DNA of 64,000 nt from Streptomyces sp. NRRL S-350. GTDB taxonomy: Bacteria > Actinomycetota > Actinomycetes > Streptomycetales > Streptomycetaceae. Positions 50,742-58,896 of the stretch are shown here, piece after piece (position 1 is the first letter of the stretch; the number at the start of each line of letters is the position of its first letter). The stretch covers positions 1 to 64,000 of the forward strand of contig NZ_JOHO01000014.1 in NCBI RefSeq assembly GCF_000719705.1, given 5' to 3'. A model generated the notes under the pieces. The model did no database searches. It was not told the DNA's origin and saw nothing but the letters and a program-made list of their open reading frames with translations. Made by a program: the position numbers and the translations under genes.

Positions 50742-51320
50742 ATGCGGTGCCCTACCCGGCGGCCCGGCAAATCCTTCGGGAGGGTGACGGCAGTCGTCGG
50801 GTGCCTGGTCCTCGCGTGCGCCTCGTGCGCGGGCGCCGGCGGGGAAGCGACCGTGATCCAGAAGGTCGATCTGGTCGGCGACTGGGGCAATACGGCCGGC
50901 GCCGTGGTCCACGTGGCCGCAGACCACAGCTTGACGGCGAGCGGGATCGACCATGCCGTGCCCGGCTACAGGTGCGCCACGAGCATGACCGCCGGGAGGT
51001 GGCAATTCTGGGTGCAGGACGGCTCGCCGCATTCCCTCACGGCCTCGGACTCGGCGACCGAAGGCAAGTCGTTCATAGTCTCGGCGGGCATCGCCGATTC
51101 GAACTGGGGGTCGTGCGACCTCGAAGCACAGGTTCAACGTGATGGCCGTGGTGTCAACATCTGTCTCGTCGTAGACCTCGACCAGAGTTGCACTGCTGAA
51201 GAGCTCCTCCGCAAGGCCTCGACGCGACCCCCGATGAGCGGTGCTGTCGGGACGCGACCGCCGATCCGAGAGGAGCCCCGGGGTGTGCACCCCGGGGCTG
51301 TCGTCGCGTGTGATGCATGA
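50742..51320 (+). CDS. Small secreted lipoprotein-like hypothetical
   Basis: A 192-aa protein from ATG 50742, with a signal sequence and lipobox-like VLACASCAGAGG. The body (VDLVGDWGNTAGAVVHVAADHSLTASGIDHAVPGY, GRWQF, SFIVS) is typical of small streptomycete envelope lipoproteins of unknown role. The last 40 codons after AEELLRKAS look unnatural and contain a terminator hairpin (51274-51299), so a late frameshift or lost stop is likely; the true end may be near 51236. Confidence 0.65.
   Translation: MRCPTRRPGKSFGRVTAVVGCLVLACASCAGAGGEATVIQKVDLVGDWGNTAGAVVHVAADHSLTASGIDHAVPGYRCATSMTAGRWQFWVQDGSPHSLTASDSATEGKSFIVSAGIADSNWGSCDLEAQVQRDGRGVNICLVVDLDQSCTAEELLRKASTRPPMSGAVGTRPPIREEPRGVHPGAVVACDA
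51274..51299. terminator. Bidirectional terminator between lipoprotein and chitinase genes
   Basis: 12-bp perfect arms AGCCCCGGGGTG and CACCCCGGGGCT enclose TG. It lies between two convergent genes, 79 bp past the end of the chitinase gene. Confidence 0.85.
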
Positions 51321-51377
51321 CGCGTGGCGTGTGGCGCGTGGTGCCGTGGCGCGGTTGCGCGCGTTCGTGCGGGGCCG

Positions 51378-52724
51378 TCAGCAGGGGCCGTCGTCGGCCC
51401 AGACGCCCCACTGGCCGCTGGCGCTCGGTACCTCGTTGAGCGTCCACCACTTGGCGTGGTAGTTGTGCCCGTTGTACGAGACCTTGGCGCCACCGTTGTA
51501 CGTCGTGCTCGCGCTCCACGCCGGGGCGGTGCAGGTGCCGGGGGTGCCCGGGCTGGTCGGCGGCGTAGTCGGGGGAGTCGTCGTCGGCGTGGTGGGCGGC
51601 GTGGTGGGCGGGGTCGCGCCGGCGAACTTCACCGTGTACTTGGTGAAGTCCCAGTCGTTCTGCGCCACGCTGGAACAGGAGCCGGACAGCCCCGGGTCCA
51701 CTGGTCCCGGGCATTGCCGGTCCCGGTTGACCGACCAGTAGGTGTAGCGGGCCAGGCCGTGCGCCGTGGCGAAGTCCAGCACGGCCTGGAAGTCGGCCTG
51801 GCGGAAGTACTCGGCGGCGTCGGTGCGCCCGTTCATCATCGACACGCCCTCGTGGGCGTACGCGGTGGCCTCGTTCCAGCCGAAGGTGGTCTGCAGGATC
51901 TGGTTGAACTTCGCCAGCGCGTCGGTCTGTGCCGCTGCGCCGTTGAAGCCGCCGTCAAATGGCATGATCGAGTAGTTGTTCGGCGTGAAGCCCTGCGTCT
52001 TGGCCTCGTTGAGCATCTGGGTGCCGAACCAGCCGGTGCCCGCGTTGGTGCCGGCGGTGGTGATCGAGACGTACAGGCCCGGGTTGTTCTGCTGGAGGAT
52101 CCTTGCGGCGCCGATCTCGTTGTGGATGGCTGCGGTGTTCTCGTACTCCGGTTCCTCCAGGTCGAAGTCGATCGCCTTGAGCTGGTACTTGGTGATCACC
52201 TTCTGGTAGCCGGCGGCGGTCGCCTCGGGCGTGCCGCAGACCTGGCCCAGCTTGGTGCCGCCGTACCCGCCGACCGAGACCGAGACGTCGCCGCCCTTGC
52301 CGCGGATGGTCTGGATGACGTTCGGCATGGTGGTGTCGGTGTCGATCGAGGAGGTTCCGCCCCAGGCGGGGGAACAACTGTTGCCCTGGGCCAGGATGAA
52401 CGCCAGTTGGAAGGCCTTCTGTCCGGTGGCGTCCATGACGGCGGCGGCGTCCGGCGGACTGTTGTCCTCGGGCATCAGGTAGGGCGCGGAGGCGTACCAG
52501 TTGCTGCCCAGGCCCGTGGCGGTGGTGGCGGCCGTGGTGGTGTCCGCGGAGGCGGAGCCGGTGCCGGCCAGTGCGGCGAGGCCTCCGGCGACCAGGCCGA
52601 GCACGCCGACCACGGAGAGGGCGCCCCGGCTGGAGCGGCGCCGGCGCTTCGGCGCGCCCTGTGGGCTGGCGGGGTCTACCGGCCGGTCAGGGCCGGCGGG
52701 GTGTGGGGGAAAAGCGCGTTCCAT
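51378..52724 (-). CDS. Secreted GH18 chitinase with C-terminal CBM5/12 domain
   Basis: Hydrolyses chitin outside the cell. ATG 52724 follows GGAAGG. The N-terminus has a long basic twin-Arg-like region (APKRRRRSSRG) and a hydrophobic core ending ASA-D. The GH18 barrel follows; the catalytic DxDxE signature is KAIDFDLEEPE. After a Thr/Pro linker (TTPPTTPTTTPP), the last 48 residues (APAWSASTTYNGGAKVSYNGHNY ... WGVWADDGPC) form an aromatic-rich chitin-binding CBM5/12 module. A DasR-like operator lies 115-130 bp upstream, so GlcNAc-6P-controlled expression is likely. It is 448 aa. Confidence 0.93.
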   Translation of the reverse strand: MERAFPPHPAGPDRPVDPASPQGAPKRRRRSSRGALSVVGVLGLVAGGLAALAGTGSASADTTTAATTATGLGSNWYASAPYLMPEDNSPPDAAAVMDATGQKAFQLAFILAQGNSCSPAWGGTSSIDTDTTMPNVIQTIRGKGGDVSVSVGGYGGTKLGQVCGTPEATAAGYQKVITKYQLKAIDFDLEEPEYENTAAIHNEIGAARILQQNNPGLYVSITTAGTNAGTGWFGTQMLNEAKTQGFTPNNYSIMPFDGGFNGAAAQTDALAKFNQILQTTFGWNEATAYAHEGVSMMNGRTDAAEYFRQADFQAVLDFATAHGLARYTYWSVNRDRQCPGPVDPGLSGSCSSVAQNDWDFTKYTVKFAGATPPTTPPTTPTTTPPTTPPTSPGTPGTCTAPAWSASTTYNGGAKVSYNGHNYHAKWWTLNEVPSASGQWGVWADDGPC

Positions 52725-52838
52725 GGAAACCTTCCAGGCAGCGGCGGTGGGGGAAAGTGCCCGTACGCGCCGGAGGTGGGGGTGGCGCGGCGGCAGGCCG
52801 AACGGCCCAGGGGCGTCGGGTGGTTGCCGTGGACTTCC

Positions 52839-52854
52839 ACTGGTATAGACCTGT
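52839..52854. promoter_or_regulatory. DasR-responsive element (dre) of the chitinase gene
   Basis: ACTGGTATAGACCTGT matches the dre consensus ACTGGTCTAGACCAGT at 13 of 16 positions and lies 115-130 bp before the chitinase start. DasR, a GntR repressor, controls chitin and GlcNAc genes in streptomycetes. Confidence 0.8.
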
Positions 52855-53952
52855 TGCTGGGGGCGGGTCAAGACCCGGTGGATGGGGAGGTGAACCTGCG
52901 GAGTGGAGCATCACCTTCCGGATTCCAATGCGTTGATGGCTTTCGCGCTCGGTCTGGACGACCTCTCGAACGGTCCGTTGGTCATTCGCCCGGAGAGATG
53001 TTGTGGGTCACTGCACAGCATCTCCAACTCACCTTTCCCAGCGGAGGACTGGAATGGGTCAGGTGATTCTCACCGGGTCGACCGCATGGATTCCGGCGGT
53101 CGTAACGAAAATGCCGCGGACGCGTACCGCGCCTGCCCGGCCAGCGCTACCGTCCATTGCAGCGCTGAGAACCTGCACGTCACGGAGGAATGCTTCTGAA
53201 ACGGTGCCGTCGCAGCAGCCGCTGGATTAGTCCGGGTGGGTACGGCGGGTTTGCTCCGCCGGCCGCCGCCAGTTCTGCCGCTCGATGCCGGACGGCAGGG
53301 TGAATGCAAACACGCGGGCCGTGGACGTCGACAGGGACATGGAACGGCAGTTGGCCGTCGCGCGCAGGGCCGTGCGCCGCATCGCGGATGCCGGGCGGTA
53401 CTGGGTGGTTCTGGTGTACGAACTGCAGTCCTATGCCGGGTCGGCGGCGCCCGGTGACACGGGGTCGCAGCTCTGGCCTTCGGTAGCGGAACGCCGGTAG
53501 GCCGGGTTTCAGCAGGGCGGAGGGCACCTGGTGGATGCCTTCTGCTTCCTGGCGCATGGCCCTCCCGGGAGTCCCTGCGCCGGCTGGGCACGGGGCGGGC
53601 CTGGCCGGCTCCAGCGCGAGCTCACCAAGGCAAGCTCGTACCGCCCCGCCGAGCCTGGACACCCGCACCGGCTGGGAGCTGGGTGTTCCGGGCAGCCGAC
53701 GGGCTGATGGCGCTGTTCGCCACAGTCCTGCTTCAGCTGCTGCGGCGGGTGCCGACGTCTCCTGCCCCTGCTTCGGCGCCTCGGACGCGTGGTCGCCCCG
53801 GACGCCCTCGTCGGCTCGGCCATCGGCAGCCTCCAGGCGCTCGGAGCGCTCACGCTCCTGCCGACGCTGCCCCTGGTGCGGGTGCAGCTGCGTTGCCTTC
53901 CGGATTGACGGGAGGTTTCACCGGTCTTCCCGCCAGTTGGGGATGAGCTCAC
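52855..53952. other. 1.1-kb stretch without a confident gene
   Basis: One plus-strand frame at 53285-53500 (71 aa, MPDGRVNANTRAVDVDRDMERQL then VARRAVRRIADAGRYWVVLVYELQSYAG) has natural composition and might be a small gene or a remnant. Around 53770-53907 a plus-strand frame reads APDALVGSAIGSLQALGAL and ends LRCLPD-stop, also remnant-like. Nothing else is recognised. Confidence 0.4.
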
Positions 53953-54867
53953 TCAGCCCGGTGACACCGCCAATGCCGGGGCTTTGGTCCTGCTCTTCGC
54001 CATCGCCCCCACTCCCGCCAGCAACCCGCTGACCGCCGGGGACCACGGCCGACTGGCGGGCCCCGTCAGCGTCAGCGTCCGGTGGACGGCGGGCCGGATC
54101 GGGACCAGCACGCAGTCGGCCGGGAGCATGGTCAGCGCCAGCGCCGGCATCACCGAGACTCCGACGCCCGCGTGCACCATGCCGATCAACGTGTTGAGGT
54201 CGCGGATCCGGTGCCGGGGTGCGAAGCGGGTGCCGGCCCGCCGGTACACCTCGCGGATGTGGCGCTCGCAGCCGCCCTCGGAGAGCAGGAAGTCGTCGTC
54301 CTCCAACTCGGTGACGTGGATGCTCTCCTGACCGGCGAGCGGGTGGTCGCGGTGCAGCAGCGCGTGCATCGAGTCCGCGCCGAGGGCGACCGCCCCGGGC
54401 TGGAGCGGCGCGGCGTCCACCAGGACGGCGGCGTCCACCGTGCCGGCTTCCAGCCAGGTGCCCAGCTCGGCGTCGTCTCCCTCGAAGACCCGGACGGTCA
54501 CTTCCGGATAGGCGGCCTTCCAGTCCCGCAGCAGCCCGGGCAGCAGCGCCTGGCAGACCGTGGTCGGCGCGGCCAGCCGGATGGTGCCCGTCAGTCCGCC
54601 GGTGTGCTGGGTGGCGATGGTGCGCACGGCGGCGGCGGAGGCGACGGCCGTACGGGCGTGCGGCAGGACCTGTTCGCCCAGCGGGGTGGGCCGACACGGG
54701 GTGCCGCGCATCAGAACGGGTGCGCCGAGGGCGCGCTCCAGCGCACCGACGGCGTGGGAGACCGCGGACTGGCTGATGCCCAGATCGTCGGCGGCCGCAC
54801 CGAAGCCGCCGGCGTCGGCGACCGCGACCAGCGCTCTGAGCTGCGCCAGGTTGACCTCCGCGGTCAC
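53953..54867 (-). CDS. LysR-family transcriptional regulator
   Basis: A 304-aa LTTR. GTG 54867 (VTAEVNLAQLRALVAVADAGGF) has AGGA 8 nt upstream and gives the usual N-terminus; an ATG at 54942 would add 25 non-conserved residues. HTH: FGAAADDLGISQSAVSHAVGALERAL. The effector domain follows (TIRLAAPTTVCQALLPGLL, GVGVSVMPALAL). It is divergent from an EamA transporter, with 141 bp between start codons, the usual arrangement for an LTTR and its target. Confidence 0.9.
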   Translation of the reverse strand: MTAEVNLAQLRALVAVADAGGFGAAADDLGISQSAVSHAVGALERALGAPVLMRGTPCRPTPLGEQVLPHARTAVASAAAVRTIATQHTGGLTGTIRLAAPTTVCQALLPGLLRDWKAAYPEVTVRVFEGDDAELGTWLEAGTVDAAVLVDAAPLQPGAVALGADSMHALLHRDHPLAGQESIHVTELEDDDFLLSEGGCERHIREVYRRAGTRFAPRHRIRDLNTLIGMVHAGVGVSVMPALALTMLPADCVLVPIRPAVHRTLTLTGPASRPWSPAVSGLLAGVGAMAKSRTKAPALAVSPG

Positions 54868-55008
54868 CGGACGTCCTGGGCCATGGGACCTCGCGTCATG
54901 AGACTTCCTCATCCAGGTGGGAGTGTCACTTGTTGGACTCATGGTCGGACGCCGGGTCACCCTCTGTCCAGACGGAGGAAACAGCGGAGGGATACGGGGG
55001 CGGTTGCG

Positions 55009-56037
55009 GTGCGGATCTGGTTGCCGGGCTTTGCGGCACTGTCGGCGATCTGGGGTGCGAGTTTCGCCCTGATCAAGGTGGCGGTCGATGCGGGGGTGCC
55101 TCCGGTCTGGGTGGCACTGTGGCGGTGCCTGCTGGGCGCGGCCACGCTGGCCGCCGTCCTGGTGCTGCGCGGTGAGCGCATTCCGCGGGACCGTGCGCTG
55201 TGGGGGCACTCGGCGGTAGTTGCGGTGCTGCTGAACACCGTGCCGTTCATCCTGTTCCCGTTCGGCGAGACCAAGGTCAGCTCGGTGCTCGCCGGGGTGC
55301 TGAACGCGACCACGCCGCTCTTCACCCTGCTGTTCGCGGTGCTCACCGTCCCCGAGGACCGCCGCCCTGGTGCCCGTCGGCTCACCGGCCTGGCCCTGGG
55401 CTTCGTCGGCGTGCTCACGGTGTTCGGGGTCTGGCGCGGCATCGGCTCGGGCGAGACCCTCGGAGGTCTCGCCTGCCTGGCCGCCGCCTGCTGCTACGGA
55501 GCCGGTTTCGCCTACCTGCGGCGGTTCCTGGCGGGGCGGCCGGAGTCCGTCACCGTCCTCTCCGGGCTGCAGATCGGCTGCGCCGCGGTGGAGTTGGCCG
55601 TCATCGCGCCGCTCGCCGCGGGCGCCCCGCACTGGCCGGGGACCGGCCCGGCCGTCGCCCTGCTGGTGTTCGGCATGGTCGGCACCGGTCTGGCGTACCT
55701 GCTCAACCTCGACCTGGTCCGGACCGCGGGCACCGCGGTGGCCTCGGCCGTCACCTACGTGATGCCGCTGTGGTCCACCGGGATCGGGGCGCTGTTCCTC
55801 ACGGAGCCGGTCGGCTGGAACGCGCTGGCCGGGGGTGCGCTGGTGATCGCGGCCGTGGCGCTGACCCGGCCCCGCCCCGGGGCCGCGACCTGCGCGGCGG
55901 AGCAGGACCCGAAGGCGCGCCAACCCGTCGGTCAGGGTGCGCGCCGCCCCGACGACGGCGCGTACGAAGATGCCACGCATAGGGATCTCCCTCCCCGGAC
56001 GGATCCTCCCGGGCCAAGCCGGTGGGAACCGGTCTGA
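55009..56037 (+). CDS. EamA/DMT-family transporter, LysR-linked
   Basis: A 342-aa transporter with ten hydrophobic helices in two EamA repeats (IWGASFALIKVAVDAGVPPVWVALWR; ACCYGAGFAYLRRFLAG). GTG 55009 has GGGGG 8 nt upstream; longer open frame upstream is the antisense of lysR. The last 45 residues are a charged cytoplasmic tail (DPKARQPVGQGARRPDDG). Probably exports a metabolite or amino acid under LysR control. A perfect GTCTGATCAGAC palindrome overlaps its stop codon (56032-56043). Confidence 0.85.
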   Translation: MRIWLPGFAALSAIWGASFALIKVAVDAGVPPVWVALWRCLLGAATLAAVLVLRGERIPRDRALWGHSAVVAVLLNTVPFILFPFGETKVSSVLAGVLNATTPLFTLLFAVLTVPEDRRPGARRLTGLALGFVGVLTVFGVWRGIGSGETLGGLACLAAACCYGAGFAYLRRFLAGRPESVTVLSGLQIGCAAVELAVIAPLAAGAPHWPGTGPAVALLVFGMVGTGLAYLLNLDLVRTAGTAVASAVTYVMPLWSTGIGALFLTEPVGWNALAGGALVIAAVALTRPRPGAATCAAEQDPKARQPVGQGARRPDDGAYEDATHRDLPPRTDPPGPSRWEPV

Positions 56038-56108
56038 TCAGACAGCCGAATTCGTACCCGACCTGACGTTCGGTGTCCACTGAATTACGGAATGTCAGTG
56101 GGCGCCGC

Positions 56109-56114
56109 TATGGT
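56109..56114 (+). promoter_or_regulatory. -10 box TATGGT for a leaderless GNAT transcript
   Basis: TATGGT ends 6 nt before the GTG at 56121, with no Shine-Dalgarno sequence, the same geometry as the 36488 promoter. Supports 56121 as start. Confidence 0.6.
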
Positions 56115-56120
56115 GGCCGC

Positions 56121-57176
56121 GTGGTGAGGTCGTGGGATGCGGCGGTGGAACGGGCGCAGGACCGGCTGGCGGTGGGGCCGAGGCTGCGGGTGGCAGACGA
56201 AGGGGGCGAGGGTGACGAACGGCGCTTCGCCCTCTGGGACTTGGCGTCCCTGGTGGAGGGAGAGCTGGGCGAGCTGGTGGACCCGGACGCGTTGGCGCCC
56301 GAGGTCGAGCGCGGCTGGCGCGAGCGGCTCGGGGAGAGCGGCCGGGAGTGGCCGAGCGGCGAACTGTACCGCCGCCGCTACTGGATCCTGGACGACGGCG
56401 GAGCGGTCGCGGGCACCGTCGCGGTGGACAACTGGACCAAGGGCCCGGGTCAACTCGCCGTCTCCTCGCTCTACGTGAGCCCGGCCGCGCGCGGGCGCGG
56501 GCTGGCCGGCGCTGCGCTGGACGCGGTCTACCAGGCGGCCACCGCCGAGGGCCTGCCGGGCTACCGGCTGGAAGCGCACTGGGCCTGGCGGCCTGCCGTC
56601 CGCTACTACCTGCGCCGCGGGTTGTGGGTGGTCGGCTGGAAGCGTTCGCTCTCGTTCGCGCGGATGCCCCAACTCCCCTCCTACCAGGTGCGTGAGGAGG
56701 ACGGCCGCCTGCTCCTGCTGGTCGCAGACCGGTTGCGCGGCTGGGTGCCGATACTGGCAGCCGGCCGCGAGGGCCATCGGCTGCGGCTGGACGAGACGGC
56801 CGACTACCGGGGCGCCGACGGCTGGGTGCACGAGTACGCGCGCTCCACCCTGGCGCTGCACCTCGCGCTGGCGGGCTACCCGCTGGTGCGCGGCCCGCAG
56901 TGGTGGGCGGAGGCCTGGCGCTGGGCGGAGGCGGGGGAGCCGGAGGGACTGGCCTACCGGATCGAGGAGTTCGAACGGGCCGCCCGGGAGTCGGGCCGTG
57001 CCACGGCCGCCGCGCACTGCCCGGTCTCGCCGCCCGGGCCGTCGGCCGCTCCGCCGCCCAGGGAGCAGGGTCCAGGGCCGGCCCCCGCACAGGCGCCCGC
57101 GTCGGCCCCCGGACAAGCGTCGGCGGAGAGGGCCCCGGTGCCGGCCCGGCAGCTGGCAGACTCGGGGGATGGCTGA
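56121..57176 (+). CDS. GNAT-family N-acetyltransferase with C-terminal extension
   Basis: A 351-aa protein. The GTG at 56121 is chosen because a TATGGT -10 box ends 6 nt before it, implying a leaderless mRNA; the frame is open to 56073. The GNAT core is at about 80-185 (VAGTVAVDNW, SSLYVSPAARGRGLAGAALDAVY with the acetyl-CoA loop RGRGLA, YYLRRGLWVVGW). Residues 200-300 are a domain I do not recognise (LHLALAGYPLVRGPQWWAEAWRW), followed by a Pro/Ala tail. Its end overlaps the next start by 8 bp. Confidence 0.82.
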   Translation: MVRSWDAAVERAQDRLAVGPRLRVADEGGEGDERRFALWDLASLVEGELGELVDPDALAPEVERGWRERLGESGREWPSGELYRRRYWILDDGGAVAGTVAVDNWTKGPGQLAVSSLYVSPAARGRGLAGAALDAVYQAATAEGLPGYRLEAHWAWRPAVRYYLRRGLWVVGWKRSLSFARMPQLPSYQVREEDGRLLLLVADRLRGWVPILAAGREGHRLRLDETADYRGADGWVHEYARSTLALHLALAGYPLVRGPQWWAEAWRWAEAGEPEGLAYRIEEFERAARESGRATAAAHCPVSPPGPSAAPPPREQGPGPAPAQAPASAPGQASAERAPVPARQLADSGDG

Positions 57177-57957
57177 GATCGAGATCGACGGCGCCCCGGC
57201 CGACCCGGTGCGACTGGCCGCGCTGGGGCTGCTCAACTACGGGCACTTCACCACCCTGCGCGCCGAGGCCGGGCGGGTCCGTGGCCTGACCCTGCACCTG
57301 GACCGGCTGGTCCGGGACTGCCGGACGCTGTTCGCCGCCGAGTTGGACCGGACGGCGGTGCGCGAACGGATCCGCGCGGTACTGCCTGCCGACGGCGCGC
57401 CAGTGACCGTCCGCGTCACCGTCTACGATCCGGCGCTGGGCCTGGAACGCCCCGGTGCCCCGGCCGCGCCCGCCCTGCTGGTCACCACCCGCCCGGCCGC
57501 GGCCGCCGAGCCGGCCCCACTGCGGGTCCGCACCGCGGCGTACCGGCGGGAGCTGCCCGAGGTCAAGCACGTCGGTCTGTTCGGCCTGGTCCACCACCGC
57601 CGGCAGGCCCAACTCGCGGGCTGGGACGACGTACTGCTGGTCGACTCCGACGGTCGGGTGACCGAGGGCGCGACCTGGAACGTCGGCTTCCTGGACGACG
57701 ACCGGCTGGTCTGGCCGCAGGGCCCCAGCCTGCCCGGCGTCACCGAGGCCCTGCTGTCCGGGGCGTACCAGGGCCCGCAGTCCCGCGAACCACTGCCCGC
57801 CGACGGGCTCGACCGCTTCACCGCCGCCTTCGCCGTCAACGCGGGCGTCGGCGTCCGGCCGCTGGCAGCCGTCGACGGCACCACCCTCGACCCCGCCCAC
57901 CCGGCGCTCGCCGAGCTGCGCGCGACCTACCTGGGGATCGCCGCCGAAGCCGTGTAG
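57169..57957 (+). CDS. PLP-dependent class IV aminotransferase
   Basis: A 262-aa fold-type IV enzyme related to aminodeoxychorismate lyase and branched-chain aminotransferases. ATG 57169 overlaps the GNAT stop by 8 bp. Lys133 (PEVKHVGLFG) is the PLP Lys; DDVLLVDSDGRVTEGATWNVGF contains the conserved cofactor-binding Glu, and LPGVTEALL is the family phosphate-binding turn. Folate (4-amino-4-deoxychorismate to PABA) or amino-acid metabolism are both possible; no pabA or pabB is nearby. Confidence 0.85.
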   Translation: MAEIEIDGAPADPVRLAALGLLNYGHFTTLRAEAGRVRGLTLHLDRLVRDCRTLFAAELDRTAVRERIRAVLPADGAPVTVRVTVYDPALGLERPGAPAAPALLVTTRPAAAAEPAPLRVRTAAYRRELPEVKHVGLFGLVHHRRQAQLAGWDDVLLVDSDGRVTEGATWNVGFLDDDRLVWPQGPSLPGVTEALLSGAYQGPQSREPLPADGLDRFTAAFAVNAGVGVRPLAAVDGTTLDPAHPALAELRATYLGIAAEAV

Positions 57958-58068
57958 GGATAACCCCACCCCGGACCCGCCGGTGACCTCCATGGTCCGG
58001 CGGGCCCCGCCTCCCTAGCGTTGAGCACGTTGACGACGAGCGACGCAGAACCACAGGAAGGCCCCTCC

Positions 58069-58896
58069 ATGGCACGCCGCCACGACCGCCGCAGGACCGA
58101 CCAGTTCGGGACCGACGAACGCCGGACTGACCCGTACGCCGCACCGACGGCGCCCCCTGCGATCGAACTGCGCGGAGTGCGCCGCACCTACGGCCGCGGT
58201 GAGGGAACGGTTCAGGCGCTGCGCGGGATCGACCTGACGCTCGCCCGCGGCAGCTTCACCGCCGTGATGGGCCCGTCCGGCTCCGGCAAGTCCACGTTCC
58301 TGCAGTGCGCGGCGGGCTTGGACCGCCCGGACGCCGGGGAGATCCGGCTCGGCGGCGAGGAGATCACCACGCTGAGCGAGAACCGGCTCACCAAGCTGCG
58401 CCGCAGCAGGATCGGCTTCGTCTTCCAGTCCTTCAACCTGCTGCCCTCACTGAGCGTCGAACAGAACGTACTGCTCCCGCAGCGGCTCGCCGGCGAACGC
58501 CAGGACCACGGCCGGGCCCGGGACCTGCTGGAGCGGGTCGGCCTCGGGCAGCACGCCCGGCGTCGCCCCGGCCAGCTCTCCGGCGGCCAGCAGCAGCGGG
58601 TCGCGATCGCCCGCGCGCTGATCACCCGCCCGGATGTGCTGTTCGCCGACGAACCGACTGGGGCGCTGGACACCCGCACCGCGCACGAGGTGCTGGGCCT
58701 GCTGCGCCAGGCCGTGGACTCCCTGGGGGCGACCGTCGTCATGGTGACCCACGACCCGGTGGCCGCCTCCTTCGCCGACCGGGTGCTGTTCCTGGCCGGC
58801 GGCGCGATCGTGGACGACCTGCCGCACCCGAGCCCGCAGTCCGTCGCGGACCGGATGGTCGCGCTCACCTCCCGCCCGGTGGGGGCCGCGGCATGA
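58069..58896 (+). CDS. ABC transporter ATPase, MacB/LolD type
   Basis: A 275-aa nucleotide-binding subunit. ATG 58069 follows GGAAGG; a TAGCGT -10 box lies near 58015. A basic 25-residue leader precedes the domain. Walker A is GPSGSGKST (68-76), the signature LSGGQQQRVAIARAL, Walker B VLFADEPTGALD, H-loop VMVTHD. Partner is the FtsX-like permease that follows with an ATGA overlap (58893-58896). It energises export or mechanotransmission through that permease. Confidence 0.93.
   Translation: MARRHDRRRTDQFGTDERRTDPYAAPTAPPAIELRGVRRTYGRGEGTVQALRGIDLTLARGSFTAVMGPSGSGKSTFLQCAAGLDRPDAGEIRLGGEEITTLSENRLTKLRRSRIGFVFQSFNLLPSLSVEQNVLLPQRLAGERQDHGRARDLLERVGLGQHARRRPGQLSGGQQQRVAIARALITRPDVLFADEPTGALDTRTAHEVLGLLRQAVDSLGATVVMVTHDPVAASFADRVLFLAGGAIVDDLPHPSPQSVADRMVALTSRPVGAAA

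Noticed and set aside
53953..55980. 675-aa minus-strand frame covering lysR and the EamA region
   Set aside because: Only the last 304 residues look like a protein; the first half is antisense to the EamA gene.
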